A DNA stretch of 64,000 bases from Runella defluvii (lineage in GTDB: Bacteria; Bacteroidota; Bacteroidia; Cytophagales; Spirosomataceae), in contig NZ_JACIBY010000020.1 in the NCBI RefSeq assembly GCF_014195535.1, positions 1-64,000 on the forward strand, in the 5' to 3' direction. Numbering within the stretch: the stretch's first letter is position 1; each line of letters opens with the position of its first letter. The notes below the pieces were generated by a model. That model was not told the origin of the DNA. It made no database searches and worked only from the letters and a program-made list of their open reading frames with translations. This document shows, piece by piece, positions 10,357 to 17,706 of this stretch. The position numbers and the translations under genes were made by a program.

Positions 10357-12063
10357 TTAAAATCGAATGCCATAACTAAGCGTGCTCCTGATTTCGCTGA
10401 AATTGCGATACGTTGTAGCGTTTTGTTGAATACCATATTGGTTGTAGAGGTAATTGACCCCTACCGACACACTCTGTTTTTTGTATAAGTGCGATAGGTT
10501 TAACCCAGTGTTTGTCATAAAGCCATCGGCAATATCATTCGTTTTTCGAAACTGACTGTTATGATTTAGAGATGCCCGAATTTTATATTTTATCAGTTCT
10601 TTACTCAGCATGAAAGCAGGGCCAATATTTACTAATTTTCGCCCTCCTGTTTCGATTGAGACATAGCTAACAGACACGTTACTGCTGAATTTTTGAGGAA
10701 TCAAAAAGTAACTATAATTCACCACCCCAATCATCGACGAAGCCCCTGCGTATTGACGGGTAAATGCGTTTTGGTCGTTTGTATTCTGGTACGTTGCCGT
10801 AATTCCAAACGATTGCTGACTAATTTTGCTTCCAAGTGAGTAATTTACCGTTGCATTGTACGAGGTATTCACGACACTCACCGCCAACGAATCATTGAAA
10901 AAATCGCCCATACCTCGGCTTTGACCTACCCCAAAGTTGGAATAATTGAGCCCAATCGTCAGGCGTTTGATGGGGTTCATAGAAAGGTTGACCGAGCTAA
11001 CATTTCGGTGAGTTGTTGCCCCTTTTTTGCCGTTCAAGTTATCGTGTGAGCGACCTACCGCTCCGTTGATGATCAATTTATTTTTGAAAAGCATAAACGT
11101 GGGCGAAATGGTTACCTGTTCTACATCATTTTGAAAATAGTAAGCTCCTAGCGATTGATAATCAGGATCTACCCGCTGGTAGATTGCCCGTATAGCCCCT
11201 TGTTTGAAGCGAAGCCCTAATGCTGCGGTACCCGCCGTAAAAAAGTTAGAGGAAGCGTTTACGGCAACTATATCCAGCAGTTTATCTTGCCAAGGCTCAG
11301 GATTTTCAACGTCTCTTTTTAGGGAATTTCGGGTAAGTAAACTTGCCCCCACGTCGAGGTCGAAAGTTAATTTTTGTTTAAAAAAGCCAAAGTGATTTTT
11401 AAGCCCAACGGCTAGGTTTTCCATGGGTAATACTCTTGATTTCAGCGAAGGCGCATTGATGGAGCCAATAACATCTTTGGCCTTGAATACGCTAAAATCA
11501 ACATACGATTTTTGAGACCCTACGCCTATTTTTGCCGCCCAGCCTATTCGCTGATAGACAGGCCGAATGTATTGATAACGAACATCTTGACCCGACGCAT
11601 TTTCATTGATTGCCCGCGCAAACTGCCCATAGACAAATCCCAATCGAACGTTTTTAGGAGTGTATTCAACTCCTGCCCCCAAAAAATTGGCTCCGCCCAA
11701 AGTGTAATCCGAAAAACGAACGTTTCGGTACCCCAAATGGAGTTTTAAAGATTTATAATAGGGGCTTACTCCGTATTGATTGAAAGGCTGCGAAAAACGG
11801 CGCTCCTGCTCACTCACTACCAACGTAAAGGGGAACGTCATCCCTAACCACTTCACGATGGGAGTACCCGTCAGGTACCACGTAAAGGGTTGGCGGCGAC
11901 TGGCAATGCCGTTGGCATGGTACATTTGCACATTGGCAGTAAGTGAGCCCCTGATTTCAAACGCCTTAGGAGACATTTTCCCTAAGTTTTGGGCATTTAC
12001 TGACAAAAAGCACACCATGACCATCCCCGTTAAGAATGTTGTTAGCGTAGATATTGGCTTCAT
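10357..12063 (-). CDS. Outer-membrane beta-barrel protein, 568 aa
   Basis: A signal peptide (ending LSVNAQ) is followed by about 540 residues of alternating amphipathic strands. Many end in aromatic residues, and the chain closes with ...LSYGIRF, whose C-terminal Phe is typical of outer-membrane barrels. There is no plug or TonB box, so this is not a SusC-type receptor. The ATG overlaps the stop of a 30-codon ORF (ATGA), and the stop lies 13 bp before the giant gene. This tight arrangement suggests that the barrel anchors or exports the giant protein or the FN3 proteins. That role is inferred from context only; I recognise no named family. Confidence 0.85.
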   Translation of the reverse strand: MKPISTLTTFLTGMVMVCFLSVNAQNLGKMSPKAFEIRGSLTANVQMYHANGIASRRQPFTWYLTGTPIVKWLGMTFPFTLVVSEQERRFSQPFNQYGVSPYYKSLKLHLGYRNVRFSDYTLGGANFLGAGVEYTPKNVRLGFVYGQFARAINENASGQDVRYQYIRPVYQRIGWAAKIGVGSQKSYVDFSVFKAKDVIGSINAPSLKSRVLPMENLAVGLKNHFGFFKQKLTFDLDVGASLLTRNSLKRDVENPEPWQDKLLDIVAVNASSNFFTAGTAALGLRFKQGAIRAIYQRVDPDYQSLGAYYFQNDVEQVTISPTFMLFKNKLIINGAVGRSHDNLNGKKGATTHRNVSSVNLSMNPIKRLTIGLNYSNFGVGQSRGMGDFFNDSLAVSVVNTSYNATVNYSLGSKISQQSFGITATYQNTNDQNAFTRQYAGASSMIGVVNYSYFLIPQKFSSNVSVSYVSIETGGRKLVNIGPAFMLSKELIKYKIRASLNHNSQFRKTNDIADGFMTNTGLNLSHLYKKQSVSVGVNYLYNQYGIQQNATTYRNFSEIRSTLSYGIRF

Positions 12064-12152
12064 AGTTGTACGCCAGCTAATCCATTATTTTTTTGAGCAT
12101 GGGCAATAAGCGCCAGTCCGTACACCAAAAGGATACAGGTAAATCTTTTCAT
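12060..12152 (-). CDS. 30-residue signal-peptide-like ORF
   Basis: This very short ORF starts at the ATG at 12152 and ends in a TGA that overlaps the ATG of the barrel gene by four bases. Its first 20 residues (MKRFTCILLVYGLALIAHAQ) read as a perfect signal peptide with an A-H-A-Q cleavage site, and only ten residues follow. It could be a small secreted peptide, a leader that controls translation of the barrel, or the remnant of a truncated secreted gene. The coupling and the signal-peptide quality argue that it is translated. Nothing shows what the ten-residue product would do. Confidence 0.5.
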   Translation of the reverse strand: MKRFTCILLVYGLALIAHAQKNNGLAGVQL

Positions 12153-12344
12153 GTTTTTCTATTTTATTCTAAAATTAGCCCCTCATTGGTTATCAACGAT
12201 TGTACATATACGTAAACCTGTTTTTATTCTTTGTCAACCTTACTTTGTCTTTATTTGTATTTAATGATTCAAAGGTCTCTAAAATTGCGTTTTCTTTCCC
12301 CCCCCAAATTTGGTAGTAAGCTTGGTTTCTCTCTAGCGACGATA

Positions 12345-12352
12345 CAAATTTC
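12345..12352 (-). promoter_or_regulatory. -7-like box (GAAATTTG) of the surface operon
   Basis: On the minus strand this octamer ends in TTTG like the Bacteroidota -7 consensus TAnnTTTG, but it lacks the leading TA. It begins 22 bp downstream of the operator at 12375-12390, the spacing seen at three other operator loci. Such a weak box would fit activator-dependent initiation. Confidence 0.4.
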
Positions 12353-12374
12353 CGACTTAACCCTTTTTTTATAC

Positions 12375-12390
12375 TCATGGTTTTCCATGA
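12375..12390. promoter_or_regulatory. Operator palindrome TCATGGTTTTCCATGA, copy 1
   Basis: This is a perfect 6-bp inverted repeat (TCATGG/CCATGA) with a 4-nt A/T centre, identical to sites at 15341, 21504 and 24151. It lies upstream of the surface-protein operon, 22 bp before a -7-like box. A second, one-mismatch copy starts 23 bp further upstream, about two helical turns away. Confidence 0.7.
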
Positions 12391-12397
12391 AATCGAC

Positions 12398-12413
12398 TCA
12401 TTGAAAACCATGA
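12398..12413. promoter_or_regulatory. Operator palindrome, degenerate tandem copy
   Basis: TCATTGAAAACCATGA differs from the perfect palindrome by one base in the left arm. Its start is 23 bp from the start of the perfect copy at 12375, so both would face nearly the same side of the helix and could bind two dimers cooperatively. Confidence 0.6.
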
Positions 12414-12437
12414 ATTTATCTGAAGTAGTTACTACAT

Positions 12438-12941
12438 TTAAAAGGTAACCACCCAATTGACGGTAAACTCCCCTCCTAGTGTCACGGCATTGAGTAAAAT
12501 ATCAGAAGTACCTTTTCCAGTAATGCGCGCAAAACGCCCCGTTCCACGGGTGATGGGTTCGGTCACTTTAATGGCTAACACTGTCGGGGTTGCCGTGGGG
12601 GCTCCTTGCGCAGTCCCTCCCAATTCAATGGTGTTGCCCGATTTGTCGGTGTAAGTCGTTACAAATTCTGTCCCTGTCAATTTGCTATAATCAAACTTAA
12701 ACTTCGAATTAAAATTTACGTCCCCTATCGTAGTCAACGTACCCGTACCTACCACCTCAATGGTGGCTATGATGGGCTGTTTGGTGGAGGGATCTACCGT
12801 TATTGGCACTACGTTTTTGGTCGTGAAAGTAATTTTTCCCGTGATGTTGCCATTTTCTACTTCGTAGAGGTCTTCCTTTTTACAAGCATTTAAAAAAGTG
12901 AGGGCGCACGCAAACAGCGCAATGAATTTGAGCCTTTTCAT
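12438..12941 (-). CDS. Small lipoprotein, 167 aa
   Basis: The ATG at 12941 gives a lipoprotein signal peptide with lipobox F-L-N-A-C at residues 17-21 (MKRLKFIALFACALTFLNAC), so the mature protein would be lipid-anchored. An upstream in-frame start at 13064 would add 41 residues without a secretion signal and overlap the neighbouring gene. The mature part is about 145 residues, beta-rich, and ends in G-G-E-F-T-V-N-W-V-V-T-F. I do not recognise the family. It lies 49 bp downstream of the NTF2-fold gene and just upstream of the operator region of the surface operon, so it may be transcribed with the NTF2-fold gene. Confidence 0.75.
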   Translation of the reverse strand: MKRLKFIALFACALTFLNACKKEDLYEVENGNITGKITFTTKNVVPITVDPSTKQPIIATIEVVGTGTLTTIGDVNFNSKFKFDYSKLTGTEFVTTYTDKSGNTIELGGTAQGAPTATPTVLAIKVTEPITRGTGRFARITGKGTSDILLNAVTLGGEFTVNWVVTF

Positions 12942-12990
12942 TGTGTAGAGTAGTTTTAAAGTGAATAAAGAAGAAAATTCTAATCGTTTC

Positions 12991-13374
12991 TCAGGACGGT
13001 GTTCGTAAAATTCCCAACTGCTCAAAAAGCAACATTTGATCGCTGAGCGGAAACACCTCCACAATTCGATTATTTCGAACTCGGTACCGTACCATCATCG
13101 GTATTTCCACCGTTTTATACGTGGGCGGAACCCCATACATCTCACCTCGGTGCTCGCCCCTAAAAATCCCCTCCACAATCACGTCGTCACCCTCAGCCGT
13201 AATGGATTCTATAAAGATATGATAACCAGGAAAACCTTTGTCGTGCAACAATACGCCTTTGATGTAATTTTCAGCATCCGTAAACTCTCGTAAAACAGCC
13301 TCTGTCTTAATTCTTCCCGAAAGTTTTGAGGCCAACTGCAAGACAAGTTTTTTATTTTTTTCCGCTTTTTCCAT
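12991..13374 (-). CDS. SnoaL/NTF2-fold protein, 127 aa
   Basis: A cytoplasmic single-domain protein of the length usual for the SnoaL-like/NTF2 fold. The C-terminal half has the family pattern: a strand with G-I-F-R-G-E-H-R-G-E-M-Y-G, then P-P-T-Y-K-T-V-E-I-P-M-M-V-R-Y-R-V, then I-V-E-V-F-P-L-S-D. This resembles ester-cyclase or SnoaL-type small-molecule enzymes and binding proteins, but no substrate can be assigned. A TACCTTTG -7 box lies at 13401-13408, giving a short leader, and the lipoprotein gene follows 49 bp downstream. Confidence 0.75.
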   Translation of the reverse strand: MEKAEKNKKLVLQLASKLSGRIKTEAVLREFTDAENYIKGVLLHDKGFPGYHIFIESITAEGDDVIVEGIFRGEHRGEMYGVPPTYKTVEIPMMVRYRVRNNRIVEVFPLSDQMLLFEQLGILRTPS

Positions 13375-13400
13375 CTTTTTGTGGTGGTTTTAGGTTAGTA

Positions 13401-13408
13401 CAAAGGTA
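13401..13408 (-). promoter_or_regulatory. -7 promoter box TACCTTTG
   Basis: An exact match to the Bacteroidota -7 consensus TAnnTTTG, 27 bp upstream of the NTF2-fold start codon. A matching inverted copy of the surrounding decamer (CCTACCTTTG on the plus strand) lies at 13468-13477. I found no clear -33 TTG at the right distance. Confidence 0.5.
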
Positions 13409-13484
13409 GGGGCTTTCATCTTTAGCCATTAGTAGCCGTTTTTCAAAGATTTACACTATTGTTTCACCCTACCTTTGGCTTGTG

Positions 13485-14336
13485 TTATTGTTTCATTTTT
13501 TGTTGACGCCACTCAGTTGGGCTACAGCCCGTTTGCTCTTTAAAACAATGGGTAAAATAACTCAGCTCCCCAAACCCTACTTTATAAGCAATGTCTCCAA
13601 TCCCCATTTGTGTGCTTTGGAGTAGTTCCTGTGCTTTACCTATTCGTACGTATCGGATGTAGTTAGCCGTCGAATACTGCGTCAGTTTTTTTATTTTTCT
13701 AAACAATTGAGCTTTGCTTAATCCCAACTGAATTTGGAGGAACTCCCCCGTTAATTCATCTTTATCCAAATGTTGGTAAATCAATTGATTCACCTGTTCT
13801 AAAAAGGCTTGTTCTTGGGTTTCGGGAATGGCCCTGAGCTGTTGCAAAGCAAACGAATCCGTGGCCACCGATTCAAATCGGCGTTTGAAGTTAATGGAGT
13901 AAAACGCATCGTCGAGCTTCTCGTTTGTTGGTGGCCGAAACTGCTCAATAATCGTGTTATCTTTTTTGTCTTCCAACATTACTTTTACAAACACAACCGT
14001 GGCATGTACCTGTGCATTGTCCAAGTGCACTATTTTTTGCTCATGAGCCGAGAGCAAAAGATTGGGATTGAAGTAAATCTTGGGTATTTGAAGCGCCAAC
14101 CGAAGCTCAACTTGCTGATTTTCAACCTCCGTGCTTGCATCAAGGTGCAAATGAGCATCATCAAAAAAATACAAACTTCGGATGACAAAAGACGTAAAAG
14201 TAGGTAGCACCTCTTCGAGAGAGGTGCCAATTTTTAAAGCAATAGCGTCTGAGCAGGTAAGTCGATTGCGTCGTAAGGCCGCAATGGGAGCAAACGCACG
14301 ACTCAAATTTTGCAATAACTCTTTGATGTCAATCAT
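13485..14336 (-). CDS. AraC-family transcriptional regulator, 283 aa
   Basis: The C-terminal 100 residues (about 180-283) are a typical AraC/XylS double helix-turn-helix: L-G-L-S-K-A-Q-L-F-R-K-I-K-K-L as the first unit and I-A-Y-K-V-G-F-G-E-L-S-Y-F-T-H-C-F-K as the second, followed by G-C-S-P-T-E-W-R. The N-terminal 170 residues are an unassigned sensing region. Its ATG overlaps the stop of the quinone-oxidoreductase gene (ATGA at 14333-14336), so enzyme and regulator are co-translated. It probably regulates that operon or detoxification genes, although an unrelated palindrome sits at the operon promoter. Confidence 0.9.
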   Translation of the reverse strand: MIDIKELLQNLSRAFAPIAALRRNRLTCSDAIALKIGTSLEEVLPTFTSFVIRSLYFFDDAHLHLDASTEVENQQVELRLALQIPKIYFNPNLLLSAHEQKIVHLDNAQVHATVVFVKVMLEDKKDNTIIEQFRPPTNEKLDDAFYSINFKRRFESVATDSFALQQLRAIPETQEQAFLEQVNQLIYQHLDKDELTGEFLQIQLGLSKAQLFRKIKKLTQYSTANYIRYVRIGKAQELLQSTQMGIGDIAYKVGFGELSYFTHCFKEQTGCSPTEWRQQKMKQ

Positions 14337-15280
14337 CCGACTTTAATCACTAATTTACCGCGTACGTGCCCTGCTTCTACGTTGGTGGTGGCTTCGTAGA
14401 TACTTTCTAAGCCGCTGTATATTTTGTCCAAATGCAGCCGAAGTTTCCCCTCTTTTACTTGGTTAGTAACCCAAGCTAAATCGCTGGTTGTGAGCTTTAG
14501 CATCAACAAAGCCATTTTTTTTGAACGAAACGGGTTCAGCGCCACCTGCAAAAACTTAGCTGGTCCAGGCACCGAGTTAACAAATACACCTCCTTTTTTG
14601 AGTGCTTGCCGTGCCTCCTTGAACGTATATCTATCGACAATATCTATAATGAGGTCGTATGCTTCTGTCTCCTCAAAAGGGTTTTGAACGGTGTAATCTA
14701 TGACTTCGTCGGCCCCTAGTCCTTTCACAAACTCAAAGTTAGAGGCTCGACAAACGCCCGTTACGCTCGCGCCCATCTGTTTGGCTAGTTGTACGGCCAA
14801 ATGCCCCAACGCCCCCGCTGCGCCCAAAATCATCACTCGTTGTCCCGATTTAAGTTTACCTAAGTCGCGCAAGCAACTCAAGGCCGATGCGCCTGCAATC
14901 GGTAAAGCCGACGCGGTTTCAAAACTCAACTCGGCAGGTTTGGGTATCAGTTGGTCCGTTTTAGCAACGACGTACTCCGCATACGGCCCCGATTGCTTAA
15001 AAGGGTCAATGGCTCCCATCACTTTATCACCCACTTTAAAAGCCTGTACTGCATCGCCCACCGCCACGACCTCGCCCGCAAAATCAACCCCCATGAGCAT
15101 GGGGAGTTTGCGCCTAACAAACATTTTTGCTTCTCCTTTTCTGATTTTCAGCTCAAGGGGAGAAATTGTAAAAGCCTTTACTTTCACCAGCACTTCGCCT
15201 GCGGCAGGAACGGGTGTAGGTACTTCATCAATTTTTAGGGCGGAAAGGCCGCCGTAGTTTTGTAGTAAAATCGCTTTCAT
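14333..15280 (-). CDS. Zinc-free NADPH:quinone oxidoreductase (MDR), 315 aa
   Basis: This is a medium-chain dehydrogenase/reductase. The N-terminal GroES-like fold includes G-V-D-F-A-G-E-V-V-A-V-G at residues 64-75, and the Rossmann motif I-L-G-A-A-G-A-L-G is at 151-159. The ligands of the catalytic and structural zinc of alcohol dehydrogenases are absent, which places it with the quinone oxidoreductase/NADP-dependent enoyl reductase branch. I chose the ATG at 15280 (MKAILLQNYGG), a standard MDR start; an in-frame ATG at 15319 lies inside the promoter inverted repeat. The gene is followed by its overlapping AraC regulator and preceded by the shared palindromic operator. Confidence 0.9.
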   Translation of the reverse strand: MKAILLQNYGGLSALKIDEVPTPVPAAGEVLVKVKAFTISPLELKIRKGEAKMFVRRKLPMLMGVDFAGEVVAVGDAVQAFKVGDKVMGAIDPFKQSGPYAEYVVAKTDQLIPKPAELSFETASALPIAGASALSCLRDLGKLKSGQRVMILGAAGALGHLAVQLAKQMGASVTGVCRASNFEFVKGLGADEVIDYTVQNPFEETEAYDLIIDIVDRYTFKEARQALKKGGVFVNSVPGPAKFLQVALNPFRSKKMALLMLKLTTSDLAWVTNQVKEGKLRLHLDKIYSGLESIYEATTNVEAGHVRGKLVIKVG

Positions 15281-15309
15281 AAGAGGTTTATAGCATAAAA
15301 ATTTTGCCC

Positions 15310-15317
15310 CAAATATC
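15310..15317 (-). promoter_or_regulatory. -7-like box (GATATTTG) of the MDR-AraC operon
   Basis: The minus-strand octamer ends in TTTG, 23 bp downstream of the operator at 15341-15356, matching the spacing at three other operator loci. The leading TA of the consensus is missing. Confidence 0.4.
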
Positions 15318-15340
15318 ATGGAAACTGAGAACTTTTCTTC

Positions 15341-15356
15341 TCATGGTTTTCCATGA
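15341..15356. promoter_or_regulatory. Operator palindrome TCATGGTTTTCCATGA
   Basis: A perfect copy of the 16-bp palindrome upstream of the MDR-AraC operon. An additional half-site (TCATGG) lies at 15316-15321 and overlaps the -7-like box. Confidence 0.7.
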
Positions 15357-15411
15357 TATTTGGGGCAAATGAGGGGGAATTTTTGTCAGATAGGGAGGTA
15401 CTGTCGTCTTA

Positions 15412-15996
15412 CTATCCTTTTTTATTTCCGAAAATCAAACTCTCAAAAATCTCTTTAAGCTTGTCCAGCACTGTTTTGGCAAAAAAACCACCTACCAAAC
15501 TCATAAACAACAATTTATGTAAGGAGGTAGAGTTGAACGGCTGTTTGAAGTCAAAGGCTAAACTGAATGGAGGCACATGACCTAAAGCAGCAAAATAGAT
15601 AATAAAGCCAATGAGAATCCCCAAAAATGGCCTAAATAGCAGAAAGTAAGCTATTTTAGCATTGAATCGCTCTTTGTTATTAGGCTTGGGTATTTGTTGA
15701 CCATCAGCCAATTCCCACCCCTCTGATACTCGTTGCAAACACGACATGAAAGCCGCAGTAGCACTTCCTACAATGCTCACACAGACACACAACCCCAGTA
15801 CATTTGGATGGTGTTGGCAGTTGGCATAGGCAAAAATGCCCCAGCTTACCCCCGTAAAGCCTAGGATAATACCCAATAGAATCCCAATCACTCCCCTCGC
15901 TCTTTTTTCGAGTGCTTCACGCTCCGCCTTATCATCGTCTTCATTACGCGACTTGGACTCATCCATACTGCCAAAAAAATATACTTTGAGTGCCAT
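15412..15996 (-). CDS. Four-helix membrane protein of unknown function, 194 aa
   Basis: The N-terminal 35 residues are charged and predicted cytoplasmic. Four hydrophobic segments follow at about 36-58, 68-88, 118-140 and 165-182, the last short and weak. The soluble N-terminus is rich in Glu, Asp, Lys and Arg (E-D-D-D-K-A-E-R-E-A-L-E-K-R). I recognise no family. It ends 56 bp before the operator of the MDR operon. Its start is not certain: an in-frame Met at residue 11 is also possible. The reading frame is clean and it has no larger competing ORF. Confidence 0.6.
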   Translation of the reverse strand: MALKVYFFGSMDESKSRNEDDDKAEREALEKRARGVIGILLGIILGFTGVSWGIFAYANCQHHPNVLGLCVCVSIVGSATAAFMSCLQRVSEGWELADGQQIPKPNNKERFNAKIAYFLLFRPFLGILIGFIIYFAALGHVPPFSLAFDFKQPFNSTSLHKLLFMSLVGGFFAKTVLDKLKEIFESLIFGNKKG

Positions 15997-16058
15997 GATT
16001 GGGAAACGAGGTTGAATATTTTGGATTTCTAATACTTTCCATTCGGGTTCTATAGGTT

Positions 16059-16220
16059 TTAGGCTAGTCCACCACCACCAAGAACAAGATCTTCAATATG
16101 CAGCAAGTTATCTTTCAAGAGAAAAATAATTCCATTATTATCATTTAACGCATTGTTTACGGCAAAGCCAGTCCAACCACTTGTCCAATTATATGTCTTT
16201 ATTCTTTTACCAAGAGAAGT
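16059..16220 (-). pseudogene. Possible 3' remnant of an unrelated gene
   Basis: After the stop of the truncated receiver gene, another minus-strand frame is open for about 53 codons and reads like the end of a real protein. It contains Y-N-W-T-S-G-W-T-G-F and ends ...L-V-L-G-G-G-G-L-A. It has no start codon of its own and no upstream coding sequence in that frame. The simplest reading is that a deletion or recombination joined a broken response regulator to the tail of another gene. The evidence is compositional only. Confidence 0.25.
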
Positions 16221-16453
16221 TCATCTTTTGGATAATGCTGTTTTACTTCAATGGCGACATCTTTCCCCGATTTCCCTGGCAAATCAATGTCTAAAAGCAG
16301 GACATCAATGGGCTGTTTTTTAAGAAAAGGCATTACTTCATGGCCATTGTGTACCACCCCCGCGAGTTTATAATCGGTGGGATAGTTAATGATGAAACGG
16401 AGTCCATCCACAAACAATCGGTGGTCGTCAGCTATAAAAAGCATATACATCAA
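16199..16453 (-). pseudogene. Truncated response-regulator receiver domain, 84 aa
   Basis: The ORF opens like a NarL-type receiver: the acidic pair at D9-D10 and the phosphoacceptor D55 in L-L-L-D-I-D-L-P-G are intact. It stops after K-D-E-L-L-L-V-K-E, at about beta-strand 4, and lacks the Ser/Thr and Lys switch residues, the last helices and the HTH domain. Normal NarL-type regulators here are 213-216 residues long. No continuation is seen in the other frames, so this is a real truncation and not a single frameshift. A true start at residue 2 or 4 is also possible. It may be a decaying fragment or, less likely, a short phosphate sink. Confidence 0.6.
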
Positions 16454-16472
16454 TGGTTTTATTATTCATGAA

Positions 16473-17663
16473 CTAAAAGCCTGTCAAACTCAGCATTACA
16501 ATCTTCCACTGACCGTTTATTTTCTCCAAAATGCGCAACGAACGTTGTTTTTGTCCCACAGTTCCGTCGGCTTTTTTATCTTCTTGGGTATAAGTAGCCC
16601 AAGCCAAATTACCTGAAATGTGCGATTCATAATCACTCACTACTGTATTAAGACCCGTCGGTTTATGGGTTTTGCCAAATTCCTCGTAGCCTTTTTGGAG
16701 GGCTTGGCCTTTCAAATAGGGCGTATTGGCCAGTTTTCTGAGCTTTTCGTCTTGCCTTTCTATATAAGGAGTAGTAGCCCAGTTTGATCTCCATACGGCT
16801 AGATTGGCTTCGTGATAGGCTTTGGTTTCGGCATCAATCACCTGTCGAACGGCAGCTTCTTCTTGGGCTGCTGGCGAGGCTATGTCGGTTTGTTGCGAAC
16901 TTACAAACATCCACTTGCCATTGCGCCGCTGAAAAACATAGGTAGCCGCTACTTGCTTGCTGCGCTCGATACCGTCTTTATCTAAACGCACGGTTTTGTG
17001 GATACCAGTTTCAACGGCCAAGTCACCCGATTGAAAAATAAGGGGTTGGAGCGTCTCGGACGAAATAATGTTTTGCTTGTCGCTTTTCAAAACCATTTCT
17101 TTGGTCAGATAGCTGCCCTGCACGGTTGCATATCTGAAATCATCAGAAAGGCGATTGGCATAAAAGGCTTTTGAATCGGTCTTGTATTCGTTCCCTATTT
17201 TTTGCTGCATTTGGGTCGTAAGCGTGTTGTCTTCGCCGCCCGTTTGATAATCTATTTTGGTGTGGTGTAAGTCGGTCAGCGTCCAGTTGTTGTTTTTCCA
17301 TTCAAAGGTATAGGTAAAGGCATCTTTCCATGTCATTTTTTGGCCATTGGGAAGTACTAAAGCATGGTTTCTAATGCCCGATACCACGCCCAAACTCCCC
17401 GATTGTTTTACGCGCAGGTCGCTCATTTGGGTCTCGCTTTTGGCAGTGGGACGAGATTTGAGCAAAGCAAGCGTTGTAGCTTTATCGTAAAACTGCCCAC
17501 TATGCCCCGCCACAAAACGCAGCTTATCGTCCATTTGTTGAATGGCCTCCATCGAATTTTTGTCATAATCAGCTAACCCTTTTTCAAAGGCAGCTTTTAG
17601 GTCAGTTTGAGCGTAGATGCTTCCTGTCGTCAGCATGACAAAAGTAAAAATTAGCTTTTTCAT
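16473..17663 (-). CDS. Secreted triple NTF2-like (DUF4440/SnoaL) protein, 396 aa
   Basis: The ATG at 17663 gives a signal peptide ending in IYAQ. Three consecutive NTF2-like units can be seen at about residues 18-135, 140-265 and 266-396. Each begins with an acidic helix and ends with a strand of the type N-N-W-T-L-T-D, G-K-W-M-F-V-S-S-Q or G-Q-W-K-I-V-M-L. The fold commonly forms a ligand-binding cone or a small hydrolase, and the substrate is unknown. The gene lies 43 bp downstream of an HTH-only LuxR protein and 20 bp upstream of the truncated receiver, all on the same strand, so they may form one transcript controlled by the palindrome at 17978. Confidence 0.75.
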   Translation of the reverse strand: MKKLIFTFVMLTTGSIYAQTDLKAAFEKGLADYDKNSMEAIQQMDDKLRFVAGHSGQFYDKATTLALLKSRPTAKSETQMSDLRVKQSGSLGVVSGIRNHALVLPNGQKMTWKDAFTYTFEWKNNNWTLTDLHHTKIDYQTGGEDNTLTTQMQQKIGNEYKTDSKAFYANRLSDDFRYATVQGSYLTKEMVLKSDKQNIISSETLQPLIFQSGDLAVETGIHKTVRLDKDGIERSKQVAATYVFQRRNGKWMFVSSQQTDIASPAAQEEAAVRQVIDAETKAYHEANLAVWRSNWATTPYIERQDEKLRKLANTPYLKGQALQKGYEEFGKTHKPTGLNTVVSDYESHISGNLAWATYTQEDKKADGTVGQKQRSLRILEKINGQWKIVMLSLTGF

Positions 17664-17706
17664 TGTAGGGATCATTGGTTTATGGTTTAAGAAATTCAAT
17701 TGTCTC

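Larger units (their letters stand above)
12153..12437. other. Intergenic control region of the surface operon
   Basis: This 285-bp gap lies between the lipoprotein gene and the 30-codon ORF. It holds two tandem operator palindromes (12375-12390 and 12398-12413) and a -7-like box at 12345-12352. If that box is used, the 5' leader would be nearly 200 nt. An 87-codon ORF crosses the region, but it overlaps the operators and the end of the lipoprotein gene and looks fortuitous. Confidence 0.6.
15303..15369. repeat. 19-bp perfect inverted repeat around the MDR promoter
   Basis: The left arm 15303-15321 and right arm 15351-15369 are perfect reverse complements (19 bp), separated by 29 bp. The right arm contains one half of the operator palindrome at 15341-15356 and the left arm contains the -7-like box. 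It could form a cruciform or a hairpin in the transcript. It may instead have arisen by inverted duplication of promoter DNA. Confidence 0.8.

Noticed and set aside
12084-12100. Run of seven A residues in the 30-codon ORF as a programmed frameshift site
   Set aside because: Both alternative frames meet a stop within a few codons and neither reaches the barrel gene in frame.
12193-12456. An 87-codon ORF on the minus strand
   Set aside because: It overlaps the end of the lipoprotein gene and both operator palindromes, has no recognisable fold, and its start comes from another gene's frame.
16199-16210. Truncation of the receiver as a simple frameshift
   Set aside because: None of the downstream frames encodes the missing receiver half or an HTH domain, so a single base change cannot restore it.
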